DNA from: Pseudevernia furfuracea
Lineage: Eukaryota; Ascomycota; Lecanoromycetes; Lecanorales; Parmeliaceae
Assembly (NCBI GenBank): GCA_022315425.1
Contig: JAIUPT010000032.1
Coordinates: forward strand, 670,501 to 734,500
Length of the DNA: 64,000 nucleotides
Direction of reading: 5' to 3'
Part shown: positions 33,778 through 44,717 of the stretch, piece by piece
Numbering within the stretch: position 1 is the stretch's first letter
Layout: every line of letters starts with the position of its first letter
Translations under genes and position numbers: made by a program
The notes under the pieces: generated by a model
Told to the model about the DNA's origin: nothing
The model's input: the letters and a program-made list of their open reading frames with translations, nothing else
Databases searched by the model: none

Positions 33778-34549
33778 TCAATTCAACCCTTGGAAGAGGT
33801 CGTCAATAGCATTGACTGACTTCCTCTGCTTCTGCCTCTGCCTCAAGATAGGCGCTGGCGAGGCATACGATCCTAAGCCATCAATGGCGGCACCGGCTTT
33901 TGGTTCTGGGAATTTGGTCTCACCGTTTGCGGCTTCGGTGGCATTTAGACCAGCTCCTTCCCTTTCGTGAAGGCGCTTTTCTGCAACCCTAACACGTGCT
34001 GGTCTGGTATGGATGTCGAACGCAAGGACGGGATATGTCCCCACATCAGTAGGGTTGCTCGATGTAGTTCTTCCCACAGCTTCCCCAACATCCTCGGCCA
34101 GATTCACAAAAAAGGTTTCTCTGCTGTCCACAAGCTCCATTGCAGGACCCATTTTAGGTTCAGCTTCGTCAGTGTAGGGGGCCACAATTCTGTGGGTTGT
34201 AGAAAGCTCTGCAACAAGTGTCAGGCCAAGCGTTGAAAATTGACTATCTTGGACTAGTTGAGTGAAGGACCTGAGAAAAGATTAGACCGAAATCCAAGAG
34301 GTAATTACATGGCCCCCTTCTGACTCACGCATAGCACCTCGGTAGCAAGACCTGATGCATGTGTTTCACCCGGGCTTGAGCACGCAATTTGTCTCTTGCT
34401 TGGATTTCGTGTAACAACTTGTTCACGCAGCGCTTGAGCATAGCAAACCATTTCCACCACCTCGAGCGCCGATGCTGGTTTTTGTTTCGATGATATAGCA
34501 AATGGAAGGTATGAGTTGCTGCTTGCAGTTGGGAAATCTCCGAGTCCAT
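33778..34549 (-). CDS. RMP1: RNase MRP subunit Rmp1
   Basis: Protein of RNase MRP, the ribonucleoprotein that cuts pre-rRNA. Exons on the minus strand: 34549-34329 and 34270-33778 (237 aa). The family signature LLYHRNKNQHRRSRWWKWF begins at about residue 18, followed by LKRCVNKLLHEI. Across the intron comes FTQLVQDSQFSTLGLTLVAEL. The rest is disordered and ends NAIDDLFQGLN. It is convergent with LAS21, with stop codons only 73 bases apart. Confidence 0.88.
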
Positions 34550-35206
34550 TTCAGAGACGGCCGTCGCAATGTCATATTATTTGCGTAGGCAGATTCCCTT
34601 ACGGAGTACAATACTATTAATGGTCCCGACGGAGATGGTGGACAGCGGACCCAAGAATTTGTCTCGCCTGTCCGTTCAAAGATTATGACCGGGTCACGTG
34701 CTTCCTATCCGATTACTCTACGGCGAGCTACCTACTGTCCATGGAACATGAGAAGAAAGTGACGGCTTGACACCCCGCCAACAGGTATACATTGAGTTGC
34801 TGCTATGAGGTGTTCAATGGCTATGTGTAAAATATGGTGACGAAGCTAATCAAGCGATGTCTCCCATCCCCTCCAGCCACAAGCCATCGAACATCACGAA
34901 AAAATCACCCCTAGAAGCAATATAAGACCAGCGAAAGAAACGAAATCTAATTTTACATCATCCATAGCTGCACACTCTGGTATGAGAGTCTTCGGAAACA
35001 CATGAGGCCTCCAATTCGATCCCTTATACAATTGAGATTTTTACCCATTCTGTTTAACGACACCAACAGGCCGTTGTTCTAGGGCAAAATGAAGCGACCG
35101 ATGATGATGGAAACACAATGCTGCAAGTCCGATAGCAAGATCCTTGGACATTGGGCAATCTTCTCGGGCGAAGCGGATCTGTGCCAGACGATTCTCCTCC
35201 ACTCAG
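34550..35206. other. intergenic between RMP1 and the Mei2-like gene
   Basis: RMP1 promoter and Mei2-like 3' region. A CACGTG E-box lies at 34695-34700 in GGGTCACGTGC, about 145 bases upstream of the RMP1 start, and could bind a Cbf1-type bHLH factor. Confidence 0.45.
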
Positions 35207-38195
35207 CTATGAGGTAGTCCGTCCATAGCCTGGATAGGAGGGACCTCTGGATCTTCCGAAGGGGCCAACGGCATGAAAAGCATTTGGCCCGTTCCTAGAG
35301 TCGTGATGATTGGTTTCGTACGAATCCTCGATCTCCGCATGCCGAGTGCCGCGATCATACTGGGACCGACGTCGTCGTTGCTCGTCGCGAAAGTTTTGAC
35401 CAGCTCTAGGTGCGAAAAGCCCTGCGATGAGGCAGTCAGTTTGCAGAAGATTGCAGAAGATGCTGAATAGGCTTTTGGCAACTGACCAACATGCTCTGCA
35501 TTTTCAACACTCCGACGCATCTTTGATGGATTATCTGGGCCTGGAAATTTGTCTTCGGAGCCAGCCATGGGACCAGTGCCAGTGTGGTACAACTTTGAAG
35601 ACTTAGTCAAATTGCTCTTCCACAGCAACAGGGTGAATCAACCTTTGGGCGAAAAGACGGAAGCTCGAGCATAACCGAGCTGTTGCGGAATTTCTGAACT
35701 AGGCAGTCTCTGCCTTGGATAGCTGCAACACTTCAAATGAATCCTATAGAAGCATGCTTGTAGAGCGAACTTACTGGCATAGGAGACCTCAGCAATCTTA
35801 TCACTATGGTAGCAACCCCTGAGCCCATGTCAGTGATTGTGTCGTTTCATGATATCGACAGATCGCTCTCACCAACGACGGCCCGCTTTTGCATTCACAA
35901 ACTGTATTTACGTGAGTCTTTCATCTTTCATAAGATTGCAAAGAGTACTAACTTCGATGATAGAGAAAGGCTGTTCAGCAGTTAGTGTTCTGAGAGTTGG
36001 TTGCGCAGAATGTTTACATACATCCTCAAAATTGATGAAAGCATAGCCAACACTACAAAGGCCAATAGTTAGAACAGTGAAGACGTTGAGTGCTCCAGCG
36101 AATTATAAAAGACTCACTTGCAGTTGTTTGCAAAATCTACATTAGACTGATTAGCCGCAACCACCGTAGGTCGAGCAAGGGGGCATACCAATCCGTAGGT
36201 ACATGAAGTCGTACTTGCCAAAGCTACTTTCATTCACGATCTTCCTGAGCAGATCCTACGCAGTGTAAGCTCAAGTGCGAATATGGAAATGCTACACAAT
36301 GTACTTCGTTAACTTTGTTGGGAATGTTCCTTAGCATTATCTGCCACCGATGGTTAGCTTGACTTGGAGATCAAGTATGTACCTTAGGGAGCAAGTATCA
36401 TACGGTTGTCCGGACGTCAATTCCTTTGCGAATACGATCAACGTCTACGAAGTTATGTTGCCCAGACGCAGAATCGTGGAATTGACGCCCACCAATCTTG
36501 TTTTGGCCGCGATTTTGCTGGGAATAGTACCCTTGACGCTGATGTAGAAGTGTGGGTGTTCCACGCTCTTGTCCGATAGCACCGGGATTGAAGGTCGACC
36601 AGATCGGCGATTGAAGCCCTGAGTTCAATAAAGTGCTGTAGCTTGGACTCCAAATAAGGCTCTGGTCAGAGCTTCCACTCACGTAGCCTTGGCTGTAATT
36701 GTGGTGAGATGACGGCGTATTGGGCTGGAAGTCTTTGCGATAAGCAAGAGGCCGACTACCGGGCGTTGAGTAAAGATGCTGCAAATACGATGAAGAGCTT
36801 GAGGTCTCTGGACCATACGTTTCGAGGCGATCGAACGGGCTCATGCTAGCCAAATCACTCTCCAAGCTCGTCTCGTGTCCTACAATAAGAGGACCAGGCG
36901 ACTTTGACCGGAGTTGTGTTAGAGCAGCCAGGTCAGGCTGGTAGAGAGCTATGCTCAAGGTACACATCTGTGTGAGTCAGCCATCTGCAAGTACCCGGTT
37001 TTGGGGCAAAATCTCACGGCGAAATTTGAACCATTCAGACGCGACAAAGCGTTGTCGATTGTGTTTACGTTAGCGTACTCTGCAAGATAAGCCGCTACCG
37101 AGGCTGTCACCTTGCCTTGTTCGAAGGCTATGACATGGCCGTAATTTTCAAGCGCCTGTTTGATGCGATGTCCCATAGCAACGGCATCAAAATGTTGGGG
37201 TAGCCCTGCGTACTTGACCTTCACCACGACTTGGCCCTCGTGGTTTGACATGGGAGAGAAACGAAACTTCTCTGGATCTAATTTCATGGCAAACTCCTTT
37301 GGTGAGATGTACTGAACGTTCCATTCGCGGCGGTATGTTTTGATGATCCGATACGCTTTGTCACTGTCGCGAATGTCCGCAAATCTGAGATAAAATCGGG
37401 CGCTGATAGCCAATTCAGAGAATACAACATCATTCGGAGGTGAGATGACGTTGTGCTAAGCACTCGTCAGTCGTCTCACAGACATCGGATATCAACAAAA
37501 CTCACACCGAAAAGCTTTTGGATCTCCTTTGCGGAAGTCGCCTTACCCACTGGCCCAACCATCAACGACCTCGACTTTGAGACGTCGGTAGAGAATTGTC
37601 CCAGCTTGGTGACCAGAGTGCCGAAAGAAGAGCCTGCCGGCAGACTTGTGGGCGAAATGGTAGTGTCACTTGGACCAGACAAGAGATAGTTCTTGCCAGT
37701 CGGACCGTATTGGAGGGGGTTTGAACGAGAAGGCGAAAGGAAATCTAGACCTTCCATACCAACAAAATCGCAAATTGGAGCCGAGAGGGGATACTGGGAT
37801 GTGCTAGAGCTAGAGGTGCCATTGCTAGAGACACTCTCGATCAAGCTCGTAGGAGTGAAACTTGACGCGTTGGGTGATAGCTTGGACCCATCACCAGAGC
37901 TTTGAGTATTTGAGCTTAATTTTGGGACCGAGAGAAAGGGATCTTGCGAGCCAGGCACGATAGCGCTGCCAACTTTGCCATTCGGGCTGAAGTTGGACTG
38001 ATCACGAGCAAGAACGAAGGGGGGTGGTACCCTCGCCCTCACGATACCCTGGTTAGCGTGCTTGAGATCCTCAAGGCCCTGATCTGGGGAGAACGGAGAA
38101 AGCTTCGTTGCTGGGGTGCCATGGTGTGACTCGACTTCTTCGGACGAAATGGGGCTAGCAGCAGAGGTGCCATCGTGAACATGGTTGGATGCCAT
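35207..38195 (-). CDS. Mei2-like RNA-binding protein
   Basis: Relative of fission-yeast Mei2, the RNA-binding switch for meiosis; mould relatives are mostly unstudied. Exons on the minus strand: 38195-37506, 37455-37018, 36967-36404, 36340-36305, 36255-36189, 36136-36118, 36052-36022, 35970-35953, 35901-35873, 35818-35775, 35722-35643, 35601-35487, 35421-35207 (781 aa). The first 230 residues are Ser/Pro-rich and disordered; RRM-like folds lie in 240-380 (ARFYLRFADIRDSDKAYRII). The C-terminal Mei2 RRM runs from about 564: TTIMLRNIPNKVNE, SSFGKYDFMYLRIDFANNCN, VGYAFINFEDPFSIIEFV, SVMLELPSFRPK. The tail is charged. Ten exons, three under 32 bases, code this last third. The 41-base intron 35642-35602 is the shortest. 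Confidence 0.9.
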
Positions 38196-38312
38196 GATGG
38201 TGAGGTGGTCCTGCTTTGAAGCCGGGAACACTGTTTGTCTGACGAGTGGCAGCAAGACCAGCACAGGAAAATGAATGTGTCCAAGGGAGAACGCAACAAG
38301 AGTTGCAAGCAC

Positions 38313-38356
38313 TCAGTTTGCGGATGGAGAGTGTTCAGTTTGCGGATGGAGAGTGT
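38313..38356. repeat. 22-bp perfect tandem duplication
   Basis: The unit TCAGTTTGCGGATGGAGAGT plus GT occurs twice back to back, 120 bases upstream of the Mei2-like start codon, in its promoter or leader. Confidence 0.95.
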
Positions 38357-39351
38357 GCAAGAATGTGCATGAGGGAGACACAAAGGTTCAGCTGATTGCA
38401 GAGGAGGGGGAAGAGGGGAGGGTTTTCATTGATACGATACGGTACTAAGGAAGGCTGATACGGGATGGGTGACAATGTCCATGTGGAGAGGCATCAAGTT
38501 GAAGCATGACAAATAAGCTAAGATACCTTGAATCCTTACTTGTCATCGAGCAAATCCGAGTGTCGGGCCATGACCGAAGAGACGAAGAGGGGTCTGGTTG
38601 AGGGACAAAAGCAAGACCCTGCTGCGTCTGGGCCCTCCCATTTTGCCCCAGGACATTCTACAAGATTCAAGAAAGACCCGCATCAATGATAAGGTACGTT
38701 TTGATGCTTTGGCCGCTTCAGTTCAGTTGGGAGCCCACTCTCCACCCACCATGAGGGCAAGCATCACCTTCAATACCGCATTCATTGCACCAAAGGGAGC
38801 CCGCCTTCAGGTGACACAGGACGAGGTCTGTGTAAAGTACTTGAGTGTTTACTTGCAATCGGAGCGTTAACATTCGATATCAAATCAAACAAAGCATGAA
38901 CGTGGCCGATGGCTTTGAATTGGGATGAGTATCAGATAATTTCCTTGGATAGTATGAGTAGTGGCAAAGGGAGGCCTGGTTGTATGGAAGTAGGGACGCA
39001 ACTGCAAAGACAGGAAGTTCGGATTTAAAGGAGCCTAGGCACCTTAGGAAGCTTTTTTTAAGCGCTGCGCCCGTCAACGTCGGGATCGCCGCAGGGATAC
39101 GAGTAGAGTACTCTATTGGGCAACTTGTGCCGAAATCCATGTCCCCAGCTGTCCCCAGGCTGCTACTACCAAGAAGGCATCTTGCGCTTCTCAAGCAAGC
39201 AGTTCGCAAAGCTTCGAATTGACCAGTGACTACAACTCTCGAGCACATCGACAATGATATGCCCTCAATTTCCCCCTATGCTGTTAGTTCCAATCTAGCA
39301 TTTTTTGGTGGCTGAAAGCAAGCCAATGTAATACACCCACCGTCCACTAAT
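38357..39351. other. intergenic, divergent promoters of the Mei2-like gene and SEC15
   Basis: About 1 kb. A 90-codon frame at 38598-38870 has no domain or supporting exon structure and is left out. No RNA gene is seen. Confidence 0.5.
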
Positions 39352-41842
39352 ATGCCATCTTTCCTTGATCCTCGGAGGGAGCTGGACTATGCTGTGCAGC
39401 AGGTATGTAGATACGCTTTCCTTTTGATGACTGTCACTGACTGACTAATACCTGCTTCTTACAGATTGTGCAAGCACCCTCCGACAATGACTACTTCAAC
39501 CAGCTTCTTCCCGCAATCAAAGACGCAAGCAAAGGCGGCCAAAGTCAACAGCTTCTACAATCCTTGACACAATACTCCGCAAACCGTGAGGCGGAGATTG
39601 AACGAATCTGTAACACGAACCACCAAGGCTTCGTCAGCTCGGTCAATCAATTGCTCCACGTACGCGATGGGACCATCGGCCTGACCTCCGAGATCCTCGC
39701 TCTTAATCAGTCCGTTCAATCAAGTACCGAGAAGCTGGCTGAGCAGAAGAAGGCTCTTGTTGACTCGCGCGGGGTGCGACAAAACATAGACGAAGCTACC
39801 CAAGCCCTGCGCGATTGCTTGGAGGTTCTTCGATTAGCCAATCAAGTTCACGATCTTCTAACTAGAAAAAGTCATTATTCGGCATTGAGAGCTCTTGATG
39901 AACTTCAGAATATCCATCTGAAGGAAATAACCCAGTACAAAATTGCACAGATGATCCAGAAATCGGTTCCTGCCACTAAGAAGCTCATTGCGGAGGCTGT
40001 GATGACAGATTTGAACACATGGCTCTTCCGAATCAGGGAGACCTCGCAATTCCTTGGCGAGGTGGCCTTTTACCACACTGAACAGAGAAGGACCCGGCAG
40101 AAGGACCGAGCGGAGGCACTACCCAACCTCAGCAACTTCAGGCTGAATTCTGCAACTGAGCTGGTTTCTGATGAAACCGAGGAATTTGACATCTTAGACA
40201 ATGAGGATGTTCAAGTTGACTTCACGCCTTTGTTCGAGTGCCTTCATATTCACAATGCCCTTGGCCAGATTGATAAGTTCCGCGCCGACTATGCTGCCAC
40301 TCGAAAGCAGCAGAAGGAGCTGCTGATGCCTTCTTCTGTGACCTTGGTCGATGCAGAAGGAGCCAGTCTGAGCGAGCTGTTGGAAGGCATTGCCGGCTTC
40401 GCGATCGTCGAGAAGGCGACGATGAAAAAGGCGCCGGAACTGCGGTCGGCTGTTGATGTTGACCAACTTTGGGATTCAATGTGTCAAACAGCCATCACGC
40501 TAATCTCAAAGGCACTGCACGAGGTCACTAATGCCGAGGATCTACTCAAGATCAAAGGCGTCATCGCGCTCTTCATTCAGACTATGGAAGTACGTGAAAA
40601 CTGGGATTGCATTTCCTTGTCTTGTCAGGTTGCTGATGAAGCACAGTCTTGGAATTACCCTGTGACCGCTCTTGATTCTTTTCTACTAACGCTGTTCGAG
40701 AAGTATGCCGAACTACTGAAGAGACGGTTCGGTGATGACTTTCAAGAAATTGTCTCGACGGACGACTACATGCCGATGCCGATAGGAAAACTGGATGAGT
40801 ATGACAAGGTTGTCAACGTAAGCTGGTACACGCCGGACAAGCCACGCGAAGAGATACGCTTTCCCTGCGTTCTTCCTTTCTCTCAGATGTATCCCCTTTG
40901 CTGCATCGACATCCGGAATTTTTTAAATCAATTCTATTTCTTTTCCGACGACCACTTTCAGCATCCAAGGGTTATCGACGAGACTCTCAAGGAATCTCTA
41001 GATGAGCTTCTTTCGGAAAGCGTCTGTCGACTATTGGTAGAAAGGCTCAATTCGCAGTATCTTGGGCAAATTGTCCAGATCCTGATCAATCTAGAACATT
41101 TCGAGATCGCTTGCCATGAACTTGAGCCATTGCTCGCTGCTGCTAGGTCTACCACCTCTGTTGGGGGAAGCGTTAGCCTCAGTGCCACAGACGAGTTCCG
41201 TAGCAACAAGAAAACCGCAGAAAAGCGAATATTTGAGCTCGTCAATTCAAAGATCGATGATCTTATCGGTACCGCAGAATATGACTGGATGGCACACACA
41301 CTTGAAAAGGAGCCTAGCAATTACATGCAAACTTTGACGAGATATTTGTCGAACATCATGAATTCTGTGCTGTTGGGACTACCTACAGAGATCAAAGAAT
41401 TGATTTATTTTGATGCACTGAGCCACGCAGCAAATATGATACTGTTTCTTCCTCTTTCAGCGGAAGTGAAGCGGATCAATCCCAACGGAGTGGCTGCGCT
41501 CGCCAAAGACGTTCAATACCTTACTGAATTTGTGGATACGCTTGGAAACCCCATTTTGAGGGAGAATCTGGACGAGCTTCAACAGACTATCATGTTGATG
41601 CAAGCTGAGAACTCCGATGAATTCTACGATATTGCCACGAGAAATAAGAAATATGGAAGGGTCGATGCAATGAATGGTCCCATTCTACTCGAGAAGTAAG
41701 TGTTGGCACGGTTATGGCAATGGGCCGATGGTTGGGCAAATAGCTAATACTCAATAGACTCACCCACATGGTGCAGAGTCCAGGCAACCTTAAGACGGAC
41801 AAATTCCAGGCCCTATCCTCACGCTTCGGCATGAAGTCTTAA
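39352..41842 (+). CDS. SEC15: exocyst complex subunit Sec15
   Basis: Exocyst subunit that binds the Rab GTPase Sec4 on secretory vesicles and helps tether them to the plasma membrane. Exons: 39352-39402, 39465-41695, 41758-41842 (788 aa, the usual length). N-terminus MPSFLDPRRELDYAVQQIV. The N-terminal half is helical and coiled-coil (about 20-180). The C-terminal half has QFYFFSDDHFQHPRVIDE and LVERLNSQYLGQIVQILINL, typical of the Sec15 helical bundles. It ends in THMVQSPGNLKTDKFQAL. The large central exon contrasts with the short exons of its neighbours. Confidence 0.92.
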
Positions 41843-42375
41843 TGGCGGGTTAGCACAGACTAAAGACTTCAAAGTCTAACGCTTGTCAGCTTTGGCCACT
41901 TATCGTGGTGAAGACTTAAAGTCGAGGGCAAGGAATCACGCCAACTACAATCGATCAGAGTGAGCTTTTTGCATCCAAAAGTCCCTAGACGAGATTCCAA
42001 GAGGCTACACTAGCTGCACCAAAAACGATATCGGATCCAGTACACAGGGGACCCACTTTGATAGGATCAACCCGGCCATAGATCACTCGCAATTGTGCAA
42101 ACAGACTCAGCGTAAAAATCTATGCGCATCGGCGCGCCAAATGCAACATTGAGGAGCGTTGTCCTTGCTTTAGTGTATGTTTTCATTACATGGTACATCC
42201 AAACAAACTTGAGACCTGACCGTCTCCAGATACTCAAATTTAGAAATTCATATAGCCACATGATGATCGCTTCGCCCTCCCATACCGTCGCTGCAGCAAT
42301 TGGGCTCTCTTTCCATTTCAAGTGATAATAGATTGCCAAATATACAGGGATACGTGGAATGCTCGAAAAGCCCGG
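41843..42375. other. convergent 3' region between SEC15 and HAP5
   Basis: Both genes end here. Frames of 60-90 codons at 42067-42339 lack support. Confidence 0.55.
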
Positions 42376-43627
42376 TTAACCGACTTCGTAATCCCGTTCA
42401 CCTTCAGCATCAGCATCCCCTTCGCCTCCCTCGTGTCTTTGATATTGATGACTCGTATTCTGTGCACCCGAAGGGTCCTGAGCCCTTTGATTGACTGGGT
42501 ACATCTTTCGGAACGTCAGCAAGTATCTGGATTAAGGGCTAGGCAGCAATTGACTTACGGGCTGTGTAGGAAGAGAGTAACTGTACAAACCCTCGAACAT
42601 CTGTTGTGGTGGATGGCCATAAGCGTTGTTAGGATCAGGCGGTACTTGAGGAGCGTATATTGGGGGCTGTGGCCTATACTCCTGCTCCTGTGGCATCTGG
42701 GTGTTCCCGAGCGAAGAATAGTCCGCATGGCCCATTTGCTGTGACGCTTGCTGAGGGTGGCCCGGTGGAGCCTGCTGTTGAACATTGTTATGTGGGGGGA
42801 TGATTTGGCCGCCTGAAGAGGCCTGCCCTGCTCCCCCCCCCGCGCCTCCCTGACCTCCAGATCTTTTCGCGTGACTTGCGGCTTCTTCTCGGGGAACGAT
42901 ATCGATAAGAAAGTCGAACATGTCGGATTTTGCCAGTGCCGAAGCAATATCTGAACGCTGCAGTGTTCTACGCTTATTTTCTTCGGCATGAATCCATGCG
43001 CGCATCGTGAGCTCGGTGATGAAGATGTCGCATCCTTTGGCAAACAATATCGGCGCTTCAGCTGAAATCATTTTTACGTCCGGATCAGCCTTCATGACCT
43101 TTTTGATTCTGGCTAAAGGAAGCTGATGGAGCTTGTAGTCGTGGGTCTCATTTTCGAGGCTGTTGATAGTTTGCTGCCAATAAGTTGTCAAAATTTCGCG
43201 GTAGTTGCCACTGAGGCCTTGGCTGACCTAGGCGCTCGTCAGCTTTTGCTTTGCTAGCCGTTTCGCTCTTGCAGATCGTTCACATTCGCCCATGTCCCCG
43301 TGTAGAACTCTGGGGATGTGAAGCCTGTCTGCGCTGCCACCTATAGCAACAATGAGCCATGTGAGGAGAGCCAATCTGACAGTCTTTGTCTTACGTACCG
43401 AAGCACTCGCGCCTATAATGAAATGATAGGATCAGCTTTAACGTTCGAATCCAGAGGGAGCTTGAATGGCATTTCCGCCCAAGATTGCACTCAGAGGATG
43501 ACATGTGCCTGTAGACGGCACGAGAGATAGATCACATACCGTAATGTCCTCCATTGGTAGGATCATACCGTGGTAGTGGTGGCTGCCCTTGCGGTGGCAG
43601 CCCGGGGCCTGATGGATTCTGATCCAT
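42376..43627 (-). CDS. HAP5: CCAAT-binding factor subunit C (Hap5/HapE)
   Basis: Histone-fold subunit that pairs with Hap3/HapC and Hap2/HapB to bind CCAAT promoters in respiration, iron and redox control. Exons on the minus strand: 43627-43540, 43412-43399, 43340-43284, 43227-42559, 42504-42376 (318 aa). The second coding exon has 14 bases. The core is complete: WQQTINSLENETHDYKLHQL, PLARIKKVMKADPDVKMISA, FAKGCDIFITELTMRAW, KRRTLQRSDIASALAKSDMF and DFLIDIVPRE. The C-terminal part is Gln/Pro/Gly-rich. The last intron (42558-42505) removes a stop and leads to an acidic end EGGEGDADAEGERDYEVG, as in other moulds. Confidence 0.92.
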
Positions 43628-44456
43628 GGTTGTCTTCCGGTTGTCGGGAGGTTGTGAAGAGATTGTGAGGACTTGTGATGGGCGCGCGATCACTGCGCGA
43701 GCTTGATTGGTACAAGACCGAATGCTGAGAGTTGTCTTTCGCGGGTGATTGGAACGCGTTTGTAAACAAGTAGTGGCTCGGAGAGGAAGCGAGCACGGCG
43801 TGAGCAGCTGGTACAAAGTCGCGCTTAGTTGTTGAGGCCGGCTATAAGATTGAGCGGTAGGACGTATGAGTGTTTATCATTAGGGTGTATCACTATCATG
43901 TATGTCACATGTGATGATGTGAGCGAAGATTTTGGATTCAACGGAGTCAATGAGGCTTTTTGTCTTTTGAAAGGAGTCGGTAACAGCGAATAGATTATAG
44001 GCGCTCGAACATGAACCGAACGACCTTACTTTAAGAAGACGAGAAATATCCCTGTCGGCGGCTAGAAGAGACAAGCGGGGTAAGGTTTTTAAGGTTTCAG
44101 CCTTCCAGGGCAGAAAAACAAGGGAACTAATAATGACTATAGCCTATAAGGTAGGTACAAAAATAACCCCCACCCTGCACAACTGAAGTCATCCAGATAT
44201 CTACCGTAGGTATGTACTCTAGAAGGGGCAATGCGAGTGTACCCAACCCTTCACCTATTATGACATAAATATCAGGAATACCTTATTTATTACATACTCA
44301 TTTTAACGTTTTATTGTCATTCATACGGTCATACCTTACAGTTCGCACTTTCAAAAGAATTTCTCTCTTTTTCATACTTTCTGCCCCTGATAGTGAAGCG
44401 GAAGCCTTTCTTTCTTCCCTAGCGAATCGGGCTCTCACTCTTCGAGTCCCTACCAC
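43628..44456. other. HAP5 upstream region and start of a repeat-rich stretch
   Basis: HAP5 promoter and leader. From about 44100 the sequence becomes AT-rich. A 137-codon frame at 44314-44727 overlaps a small transposon and is not credible. Confidence 0.5.
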
Positions 44457-44458
44457 TA

Positions 44459-44715
44459 CTCGTTGTTACCTAGTAATGTCTAAAATCCCGGGGCGTGTAC
44501 CGCCCCTAAAAGCCTCCTTAAACCCACGCTGGCCCCCCGAAGAATTAAATAGACTTTGTTATATCATTATCTGCGTTCATCAATATAACTTCGATTCAAA
44601 ATCTAGATTTTACGTTCTATTATTTCTCTTCTTACTTATTTCTAATTACTATTATGAAACGACGAATTATGAAATTTTCGAATTTGAGAGTGTTGCATTA
44701 CTAGGTAACAACGAG
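44459..44715. mobile_element. 257-bp MITE-like element with TA duplications
   Basis: The ends are 20-bp perfect inverted repeats (44459-44478 starting CTCGTTGTTACCTAG, and 44696-44715), flanked by TA at 44457-44458 and 44716-44717. It has no coding capacity, as expected of a miniature element mobilised by a Tc1/mariner/pogo-type transposase. Confidence 0.82.
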
Positions 44716-44717
44716 TA

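Noticed and set aside
37476..38312. Upstream extension of the Mei2-like protein to an ATG at 38312
   Set aside because: The extra 39 residues are translated from the leader next to the 22-bp tandem repeat; the start at 38195 has better context and is followed at once by the Ser/Pro-rich region.
38598..38870. 90-codon frame upstream of SEC15
   Set aside because: No recognisable motif; lies in a divergent promoter region.
42527..42558. 32-base version of the last HAP5 intron
   Set aside because: Too short, and it leads to a tail unlike known HapE; the 54-base intron has a GCTGAC branch site and gives the usual acidic end.
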